Source of the DNA: an uncultured Lachnospiraceae bacterium
GTDB taxonomy: Bacteria > Bacillota > Clostridia > Lachnospirales > Lachnospiraceae
Assembly (NCBI GenBank): GCA_944380605.1
Contig: CALWIA010000004.1
Coordinates: forward strand, 1-50,758
Direction of reading: 5' to 3'
Length of the DNA stretch: 50,758 nt
The translations under genes were made by a program, and so were the position numbers. A model generated the notes under the pieces. That model made no database searches, was not told the DNA's origin, and worked only from the letters and a program-made list of their open reading frames with translations. This document shows positions 24,034 through 33,900 of the stretch, in pieces; position 1 is the stretch's first letter; the number at the start of each line of letters is the position of its first letter.

Positions 24034-24893
24034 GCAATATTGCATTTCTGATAGAGGAACCGTTCTCCCAGCTGAGGGATGTGGTATTTGCGGCCCGGCG
24101 CCAGGGTCCGCATGGCATAAGCGAACAGCAGCGGGTCCCCTTCGTTGCCCCGCACCATGTCGCTGTGCATGGGCAGAGTCAGATCCGCGCCGGTCTGCCG
24201 GGCAAAATAGGCGGCGTCTTTGGGGTCCATATTGCCCTGGACGCCCCGGCTGTGAAATTCCGCGCCGGCGCCGTTTATGGGCAGGCAGGCCACGTCAATG
24301 GGCCCCAGGCGGCGGACGTCCTGAATCAGCGTCTCCGTGCAGACCGTGTCCCCCGCATGGTACAGCCGGACGTCATTTACGGAAAGCACATAGCCCAGGT
24401 ACCGATGGCGTCCCTGTGTATCGGTTTCATAGGTCTCATGGGAAGCCGCTACAGGCGTCAGCACCGCTCCCGCCTGCAGTTCTATGGGGCGTCCCGCCTC
24501 CGCCGGCACAACAGCGCGCTCCAAAATCCCCCACTCCCGCAGCCGGTGCGCCTCCGGCGCAGGGACCACAAACCGGATCCAGGGATTGGCCTGAAACAGC
24601 CCCCGCAGCGTCGCGGCGTCCATGTGGTCCGCATGGCTGTGGGAAACCACCGCCCAGCCCACGCCGGTCAGCTCCTCTCCCGCAAAGGGCGGCGGATAAT
24701 TGCGGCGGCTGGCGCCGTCCGCGCCGGTGAGATCCGCAAGCACCGGGTCAAAGCACACCGTCACGCCGGCCGCCTTTGCTATAAGGCCCATCTGGCCGAT
24801 ATACCAAAATGCCAGCTCTCCGGGACCAGCCTCCGGTTCCCGCCGGATTTCCTCCAGCAGTGCTTCCCCTGTTTTGTACCATACATAGTTCAT
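24030..24893 (-). CDS. MBL-fold metallo-hydrolase (UlaG-like lactonase family)
   Basis: A 287-residue metallo-beta-lactamase-fold enzyme with the zinc motif SHSHADHMD (His 85, His 87, Asp 89, His 90). Later come YHAGDTVCTETLI (second metal Asp) and LTLPMHSDMVRGNEGD. The ordering resembles the UlaG/L-ascorbate-6-phosphate lactonase group. No ascorbate (ula) or sugar transport genes are nearby, so the substrate is unknown. AAAAAGGAG precedes the ATG by 7 bases. The gene begins only 24 bases after the terminator of the giant adhesin gene, so its promoter is unclear. Confidence 0.85.
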   Translation of the reverse strand: MNYVWYKTGEALLEEIRREPEAGPGELAFWYIGQMGLIAKAAGVTVCFDPVLADLTGADGASRRNYPPPFAGEELTGVGWAVVSHSHADHMDAATLRGLFQANPWIRFVVPAPEAHRLREWGILERAVVPAEAGRPIELQAGAVLTPVAASHETYETDTQGRHRYLGYVLSVNDVRLYHAGDTVCTETLIQDVRRLGPIDVACLPINGAGAEFHSRGVQGNMDPKDAAYFARQTGADLTLPMHSDMVRGNEGDPLLFAYAMRTLAPGRKYHIPQLGERFLYQKCNIA

Positions 24894-24916
24894 CGTCCTT
24901 CTCCTTTTTCATGAAA

Positions 24917-24962
24917 GAAAAACCAGGCCGTGCCGGACCCTTTCCGGGCCCGGCGCAGCCTG
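24917..24962 (-). terminator. Intrinsic terminator of the giant surface-protein gene
   Basis: Arms 24924-24936 and 24950-24962 pair over 13 bases with one G-U and one mismatch on the minus-strand RNA, followed by TTTTT. It lies 24 bases beyond the stop codon of the 11-kb gene. Confidence 0.8.
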
Positions 24963-24985
24963 ATCTGCTGTTGCGTCATTTGCTG

Positions 24986-27900
24986 TTACGTTTCATCTTC
25001 TTTTTTCTTTTTGCCGAAGAACCAGCAGGCCAGCAGTCCCGCCGCGGACGCGATGCACACCGCCGCGTACAGGAACACCCGGGACGTATCGCCGGTCTTC
25101 ACTCCGTGGGTGGTCTCCCCGGACTTGTGAGTCTCTTCCGGTTTGGGATCCACGATCACGGCTCCCGGATTCTTGATGGGCTCCACGTTAATGGGGATAT
25201 CCGGTTCATAACCGCCGCCATCTCCGCTTCCGCCATCGTCCCCGCCGTCTCCGCCGTCATCGGGCTTGGGCTTTTCGGGTTCGGTAGGCTTCTCCGGCTC
25301 CGTGGGCTTCTCCGGCTCCGTGGGCTTCTCAGGATCCGTAGGCTTCTCCGGTTCGGTGGGCTTCTCCGGCTCCGTCTGATCCTTGTGGTTGTCAAACATC
25401 GCCTCGGCAATGTCTCCCACCGGAATCACGCCGGTTTCACCGGTCTTTTCCGTGGTATAGCCGTCCTGGCCGTCTTCCGTCTCCGTAATCTTGTAGCTCA
25501 TGCCCGCCGGCAGGCCTTCCGCCTGAACCGACTGGCCGTGGGTCAGGGCAATCTGCGCCGTTCCTTTTACAAAGGTCAGGCCGCCGTACTGCCCGTCGAT
25601 GTCTTCCGCCTTCACCAGCGTACCCAGAATCTCCGTGTCCTCCAGGGCAATGGTAAAGTGGAACGCCTTCTGCCGGTCTCCCGCGGTTCCGGAAACGGTC
25701 TTGCTCAGTTTCAGGCCGCCCTGCAGCCGGTTGGTCACATTCAGCCGCTCCGTGTCGTAGTAGGCGTCGTATCCCGGCGTTTCCGCTTCCTCCACCCAGT
25801 AGGTGTATTTTCTGCCCTGGCTGTCGTATTCCTCCAGGCCGCTGAAGGTGTAGGTCCACTGACTGCCGTCGATTCCCGACCACACCGGCGTCTCCGCCAC
25901 GTACTCCGGACTGCCGCCGCCGATCTGCCGCCACAGGTTCAGCACCAGGGACGCGGGACGGCCGCCGGAAGCGTTTGCCCCGTCTTCCCAGGTCTTGACG
26001 CCGCTTACGGAAAACTCCGTATTGCTCAGCTGGTTGGCAAAATCCCGTCCGCCGGCATTGCTGGGCGTCGCGCCGATCAGCGCATAGCCTCCCGGTCCGA
26101 TTTCCTTAACGTCGTAGACGTAGGGAACGCCGTTTTCATCCGCCGCCGGCAGGTTCCAGTAGGTATAGGTCCATACGTTCGGATCCTGCTTATTCCAGCG
26201 TACATCGATGCCTTCCGCGGTCATCTGAGCCTCCGTCACTTCCGCCCATGCCGCGTCCGGCGTGGTATCCAGCCGCTTTGCGGCCGGATCCGTGCTGCGG
26301 TACAGCTGCAGCGAAAGTTCCTCGGGCCGTCTGCCCAGGGCGTCGTTATCGTCCAGCCAGGTTTTGGTGCCGGAAAGTTCGGTCCGCCGGATATTGGAAA
26401 TCCGGTATCCCGGCTGGCCGGAATCGACCGCCTGCGGCTCCTCTGCAATGACAATCCGGTAATCGGTCTGATCCGCCAGCTGGCCGCCGACCGTCTCTTC
26501 CTTCACCGAATAGAGGATCCGCTGATCGTTCTGGTCATAGGCGGGAAGGTCCGTAAACGTACCCTCCCAGTCATTGTCTGCGTTCAGGATCAGCGTCTCC
26601 GGATCGCCGGTACTATTATCGATCACCGGCTCTGCCTGTCCGTTCACCTGTTTGTACAGGCCCACGACAACTTCCTTCTGGTCAGCTTCTTTTACGCCGC
26701 CCCAGATCTTGCGCACCGGCACCTCTGTCTGCAGGGTGTTGGTCAGGGTGATGGTATATACCGTCGTTCCTCCCCCTTCTGTCACTGCAGTCAGTTCACC
26801 CATTCCCGGCTTGTAGCCGGATACTTCCGCTTCTCTTACCTCGTATTTAATCTTCTTGCCGTCCGCGTCATATACAGGCAGGTCTTCAAAGGTATAGGTC
26901 CAGCGGTCACCGTTTCGCAGCAGAATCTCCATGAGGCCCGCAAACAGGCCCTGGCCGCTAGCCTTTACGGTAACGGTCTTTTTCAGCACGTTGTCAGCAT
27001 ACAGCTTCAGCGTTATGGATTCCGGACGTTTGACGGTCTCGTTGTTTCCATCCAGCCACTCCTTGGTTACGGTAATCTGAGTAGTGCCGGTAAGGGTATT
27101 GGTAATGTTCAGGTGCGTATTGTTATAGCTTTCCTTATAAGAGGTGCCTGGCCGTACCTCCGCTCCATTCGCTATCTTCGGTACCGTCTCTACAACCTGA
27201 TAGGTATACTTCTTTCCTTCCGCGTTCGCGTAAGGCAGATCCTCGTAGGTGTAGGTCCAGATATCGGTGTCTTTATTACTCCAATTCGGCTGCAGAGTGT
27301 TTCCTTGGGCATCTTTCACAACTTCTACTTCCGATGTCCCTTCCGCACGGCGCTGCAGGGTCAGGGTAATGCTATCCGGCCTTGTGCCGTATTCGTTGTT
27401 GTTATCCACCCAGGTCTTGGTGCCGGTGACGTCGGTATAGCCGATGTTGAGGATTTCTGTGGTAAACTGGTTCGCATCCGGGCTTCTTGTAAAGGTGTGA
27501 GAGTAGGACAGCAGGTCACCGTCTTGAACCATTTTGTCTACAGAAGTTCCGCCAATGGCTGATTCTGTAACAAAGTAGTAATACGGCTGCGCGGAATGGG
27601 TATCTCCGGAATACTTGGGCAGGTTGGAAATGTTAACGCTCCAGTTAATCTCTGCGTTCAGCGTTACCTGATACTGTTCCTGTACATTCGCCGTCTCTGC
27701 AGCCTGTCCGCCTTGGATCCGGACCCTTTCTTTGGATTCATCCTCAGTATAGTTGTAACTCGGGTCTGTAATATCCCTCGTGGTCCGCCACAACAGAGCC
27801 TTTACTTCTTTCTGGTCGTCCGTCTCCGCCGCCCAGGTCTTCTGCACCGTCAGAGATACGGATTTCATATTGGTGATGGTAAACTTCTGATACGTGTTTC

Positions 27901-30900
27901 CATCGGCTCCAGTTTCCACTCCTGGAACGGTCGCGCCTACCTGGATATATCCGCTGGGCACTGTCTCAATTACCCGGTACGTAGTCTCATCCTGGCCGTC
28001 TGCCCGGTAGCTGCCGGGCATGTATTTCGGCACATTTTTCCAAACTGCCTTCCACTCGTCGTATTCGACACAGAGACCTTTGTCTGCATTGGGATCTACC
28101 GTGCTGTCCAGTTCAATGGACTTCAGCGTTTCCCAACTCTCTGGGTTATTCGAGTCTTCGCCGGTCTGGTACTGCAGCTGCAGCGTGACAGACTCCGGTC
28201 TATCCGCACCAATCCACTGCTTCTCCGCGTAGATATCGGTGGTCTGCAGGGCGTTGCTGGCAGAAGCCGTCATGCTGCCATCCGCATTCGTTCCACTTCC
28301 ATAGGTTGGCTCGTAGGCGTTTTGATAATAGAAGTCACCTTCTTCCACAATTCCGTCTTCCACTGGCTTCACATATCCGCCGTCTTTTCCCGGCTCCAGT
28401 TCCCGGGCACGGTATGTAAAGTCTCCGCCGGGCAGGCCGCTAATGGTAACGTTGGAACTAGACTCATTTCCCGTTCCTGTCACACGGACAATCAGAGGCG
28501 TCTTGGAAGATGTACCATCCGCGCCGATTTCCGTTTCCATAACCCTCTTCCAGGCATCCTCGCCTTCAGTCGTTGTCTTTCTCTGCACCACGAAATAGGT
28601 CACCCAATGGCCATCTTCTTTCGGACGGGTTCCATAGAAATTGTTGTGGTCGTCCCATTCCTTGGTAATGGTCAGGCTGGTGGTGTTCAGAATGTTTTTG
28701 TGTGTCCGCGTGCTGGCGCTGTTGGAAGAACCATCTACATAACCCGGTTTAAACAGACTGTCAGTTGTATCGCTGTAAATGTATTCGCCGTCTGCTGTCT
28801 CAGGAGAAACATTCTGCACTGTTAAAGATATTACCTTCTCTGAATCCGTGCTGTCAGCGGTCTTATAGGCGATCTGGCTTTCCACAACCCGGTAGTACAG
28901 GTATTTTATATCTTCACCATTTTTCACCACCGACGGCAGGTCTTCAAAGCTTCCTCCTTCCTTCCAGCAGGGATCCAGAATTGTAGCGTAGCCATCGTTT
29001 TCCGGCAGGGTCCTCTCGAAAGCATAATTTTCTCCCAACGCAGTTTCGAATTTGCCGTTCTCCTCCGCATAATTCGCCGCATCTACCCAGGTTCCTTCTG
29101 CCGTATCCTGATTGCCTTCTGTCGACTCCAGTACCTGCAGCTTGAAGGTCACCTGCAGTTCATATCCCAGGTAGTCGTCTTTAACTGCCGTTCCGTCAGA
29201 GGTAAACCACCGCTTGGAGAAGGGCTTATCTAGCTGGATGGTGTTGGTGAGGGGGGCCATCGTATACGTATAATACAGGGAGCCATCTTCTTCAGCCACT
29301 CCAACCGTATCCACTCCAACCGTATCCGAAGGCTCTGCCCGATAATTCTCCGGCACAGTCTCTTCTACCTCATATTGCCACGGCATGCCGTTGGGCGCAT
29401 ACCGCTCCAAAGGTATATTAGAATTTGTCTTGTTGGTGATCGTATAGGTCCAGGTATCTGTATCTGTATCTGTATTTGTCCAAGCAACGTTTTCCTTTGT
29501 CAGATTAACTGGCTCCCCCTTAATTGAGTTGTCCTGTCCCGGCTGCGCATCCGCCCTGCGAGTTAAAGTTATAGTAAATTCTGTCGCATCCGGTCTGAAC
29601 CCAAATTCGTCGCCGTAGTCCTCCCATATCTTCTTGCCGGTGATCCGAATATCTGTAGTCGTCTGCACTTCCGCCCGCTCATTGATAAACGCGCCGGCGT
29701 ATATCGTCTTGTCGTCCTCACCATTGAGTTTCAAACTGTCGATCTCTGGCAGATTACTGCTAGGGGAAGTAGCCGGATAGTTATCAATCTCTATCTCGTC
29801 GTCTTGTAAACTATCAGCCTTCGCAGACTCCACTTGACCAATTTCCAGCGGCATCGGTTGTCCATCATCAAAGTTCCTCGCTTGATAAACCCAGGTATTA
29901 TATCCGCCCAGATTATCCTTCAATTCCTTCACCGTGTATTTATACTCCCCTCCATTAGGAGCATAAACCGCCAGCTTATCAAATGTAACCGGAATCTTGA
30001 TAAGGCCCTGATTATTTGCATATTCTTTCAACTCAGAATTACTATTACTCTTTGCTTCCTCAAACGCCTCCTTTACCTCTTCGGAACTTATGGTCAGCGT
30101 CTTGATAGAATATGCAATGGGCTCCGCTGCCGCTCCACCTTCAGGTTGGTAATCATAAGTTCTCCACAGTCCAAATGTCACCGCAGGATAGGCGGAAGGT
30201 ACGAAAGTGTTGCCCTCCTCTTTACCCGGCAGATACAGGTACTTATCAAAGGTGATCTTACCGCCCTGATCTTGTTTATAATTGTTCCGCAGGATATAGC
30301 CGCCGCTTCCCTCGGTTGATGTAAGTCCATCTTCATATATCTCATCCCAGTCTGATTGCTGTGACGATGATCCGTCCCCTTTTCCAATGGCCGTCTCCAT
30401 CAGCACATAGGTATAGATCCTGCCGTGGCCGTCATACCGCTCCAACTTCTGATCTGTTTCTACAGCGCTTTCACCGCCTGGTCCGACGCAAATCATGCTG
30501 CCATCGGAATTTACCATCGCATTCACGCCACGATACTTGATCTCAAAGCGGTACACGCCATCCTTCTTCAGGTTCTCCCAGCGCTTGCCTTCGCCTGGCA
30601 GGGTAATCGTCGCGATCTCTGCCGGCTTACCTTCGCTTCCATCCCAGATCTTCTCATCGTTCACTGTAACGTACCGGGTCAGCGCCAGCCTAACAGCAGG
30701 CAGATCTCCCTTGTCATCTTCCGCCGATCCCTGATACGGAAAATTTTCCGGCAGGTTATTCCACTCCTTTTGTCCCTGTATGGTGACCGACTTGCGGATC
30801 TGGTTGTAGAAGGTGCCCGACTCCGCCAGCGCCCAGGCGTCTTCTCCGGTTTCTGCCGCGGCAGCCACGGTACTATCCTCCGTCAAATTCAGCAGCCACT

Positions 30901-33900
30901 TGGACAGTGCCGAATCCTCCCCGGGGTTCTCATAAAATCCCTTCGTGGCCGTGCCGACCTTCTCCACACTTAGACCAGATTCCGTGTCGTCGCCCGGCTC
31001 CGGATACTCCGCTCCATCCTTGGGAACTCCGTAAATCACATCGTCGTAGTCAAAAGCCGACGTGTCCACCGAAGAACGCTCCACCGCGTAGTACAGGATC
31101 TCATAACCCAGGCCGTCGTATTTGGGCATATTGGTCAGCTGTACATGCCAGTGGCGGCCGTTGGCAAACAGTTCGTTACCTTCTTCTCCCTCCGGAACTA
31201 CATTGACGTCCCAAGTATAATTGGAAGGAATACGCTCCACCTTCAGAACCGGCTCGCCATCTTCTTCCTTATGGTACGCCCTGTAGATATTCAGGTAGAT
31301 ATCCGGACGCAGGTTCATGGACTCGTTGTAGACGTCGTCCCACTGCTTGTGCCACAGCAGATCCTTGGTGCCCGACAGCCGGTTGGTAATGGTCACCTTC
31401 TGGGTATCGCTGGTGTGCTTGCTGCCATCCTCTACCTCATAAGGCTCACTGGTCTTGCTCTGTGAATACAGCGACGCCAATCGATAAATTTTATCCGCGC
31501 CCCCAATTCCAGTCAGGCCGCTGACCGAACACTCCTCATAACTCTTGTTTCCGTCTAGATCAATAGTCTCGTACAGCCATACTTCTTCCACCGTATAGTG
31601 GATCACTTCGCCGTTTGCGCCGTACTTGGGCAGGCCGAAAAACTGAATGATCTGGCTGTCGGACTCTGCCAAATCCTCAGGTTTCAGAATCACTTCCTGG
31701 TCGGAAGACTGCGGGGTTCCATCCCCAGCCATAATCTGGACTTCAGCACCGCCTACATACACCGTATCGCTGTTTGCCACGCCGCTGTAGGTGATCTTAT
31801 ATTCCGTATTCTCCGTATCCACATCCTCGGCGAATTTCAGACGCACCGCCAGATGCAGGCCTTCACCTTTTTCCGCATGTTCTTTATTAAATTCTTCAAC
31901 CGCTTCTGCCAGTTCCTCGCGGATTTCTCCGTCACCGTCCACCCATTCCTTGGTTACCGTCAGGTCCACCTTGCCCAAGCGGCGGTTTTTAATGGTGTGC
32001 ACCTCTGTACCGGCCAAATCTGATTGTTCATACGACACCTGATAGAAATGATGATCCGTTTCCAACGTTCCTTTTTTTTCAATAGCTTGTCCCGGCTTCT
32101 CCGCGCCTTCTACATCCTCCGGCTGGATCTCCCGGACATACACCGGCGTATCCTGAGTGATACCATCACCCGTGATATAAACCTGTACCTGCCATACGCC
32201 GCCTTCTCCTACCGACACCGGCCTTGCATTGAGTTCATTGTCGTCTGTATCGTACACCTTAAACTTTACCGGCTCCCGGTGCAGGGTGTCGTTATCGTCC
32301 ACCCACTGCTTCCGCACCAGGATCATCTTTCCCAGTCCGCCGGCAAGGTTCCGAACCGTCGCGTTATAGTTCTTCCCATCATCCTGCCGGATATCATAGT
32401 GCGGAGCAAAGTTAAAGTCCGGAGACTCCTCTTCAATCAGCAAATACTCATACTGATAGCCATTTTCGTCAAATTCCGGAAGGCCTTTGATCTCCACCTG
32501 CCAGGCCGGAGATTCCTTCCATTGGATAATCACGTCTTCTTCATCGGCCTTAGTGATCGTAGTCCAGTCCGAATCCGCTTCTCCATCCAGAGTAAAGGTC
32601 ACATACGCGTCTTTCGGTTTCAGGTCCGTCAGTTCGGTGCCGCTGACCATCCGGTACAGATAAAAGTCTACCTCTACAGGATCAACGTTCTCTCCCCATA
32701 CTTTCTCCATCGAATAGGTAATGGTATCTTCCAGATGGTTGGTAATATGGGACCGGTAGGTGCCGGTGTCCTTGTCAAATTCTACATCGGCATACGTCGG
32801 CCGGTAGGTACGCTCAATGCCGTCCTGTACAAGGGTAAAGCTTCCATCCGTCTCCAGCAGGTTCTCACCATACTCGCCATCCTCGTCTTTCTGGTATACG
32901 CCGGTCTCTATCCAGCGGTACTCCAGTTCCCGTCCCTCGCCGTCATAGCGGCTGACTGAACGGGAATCCGTCTGGCTCATGGTCTCTGCCAGGAAACCTT
33001 CAAAGGCCAGGGTCACCGGATTGCCTCTGTCATCCTTCACATCCTTCCACGCAGCCTCCGACTCTCCTTTGACACGGGCCTGCAGCGTAAATTTCGTCCT
33101 CACGTCGCCGAACTCCGCCTGCAGCGCCGCCGCGTCCCAGTCCTTGGTCACCTGGGCCGTCCGGGTTCCGGTAATGCGGTTGGTCAGGGTCTGCTCCCGG
33201 TACAAAAACGTATTGCCAGAATCCCGTTCTTCAGTAAAATCTGTTTTATTCGTTTCCGGATTCCAGGTCAGAACTTTATTGTCCGTAATCACCTCATTGC
33301 CGTCATCACCCACCGTCACCTTGCCCAGTACCTGTTCGTACGGATCGTCTCCATCCTCATACTGCAGCGTTTCCCGGAACACATAGATGTAGCGGTGTCC
33401 CTCGGTGTCGTACTTGGGCAGGAGGCCCAGATATTCATGATCATTTTTGTCAATCTTTACCTCATTTTGCGTTCCATCCAGCGTTACCTGAACCAGCGCT
33501 CCGCTATCATCCCGCACCGGCGCCGCTTTCTCATACCCCTCGCTGGCCCGGTACCGCCACAGTTCCAGCGTCGCCGTCGGACGGGTCGCCGGATCGCCGC
33601 CCTTCCATTCCTTCTCGGCCCAGAAGTCCACGATGCCTTTCAGCGTCAGATACAGCGTGCCGCCGGAGTACAGCTTGTCATCGATGGAACCGTAGTTGGG
33701 CACAGAACTGTTGTCATAGGTTAAGCCCAGGTAATCCCCGTCTTCTCTTGGGGTCTCCATAGCCAGGCCGTCCAGTTCCTCACTGCTGATCGCCTTGTCC
33801 GCTTCGCCGGACTCCGTCAGCCAGTACAGCATCTCCTTTCCATTGGGCTCATACTTCCATGCACCGGAGATGGTGACATGGGCTGTATGATACCCACCCT

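Noticed and set aside
25250..25380. CRISPR-like short repeats
   Set aside because: The repeats encode the Pro-Glu-Lys wall-spanning region of the giant protein in frame, without spacers. No CRISPR array is seen in the window.
24809..27562. 917-codon open frame on the plus strand opposite the giant surface-protein gene
   Set aside because: It is antisense to the Cna_B repeats, has a Val/Leu/Arg/Phe-rich shadow composition, no ribosome site and no family pattern. The minus-strand frame is far longer and carries clear domains.
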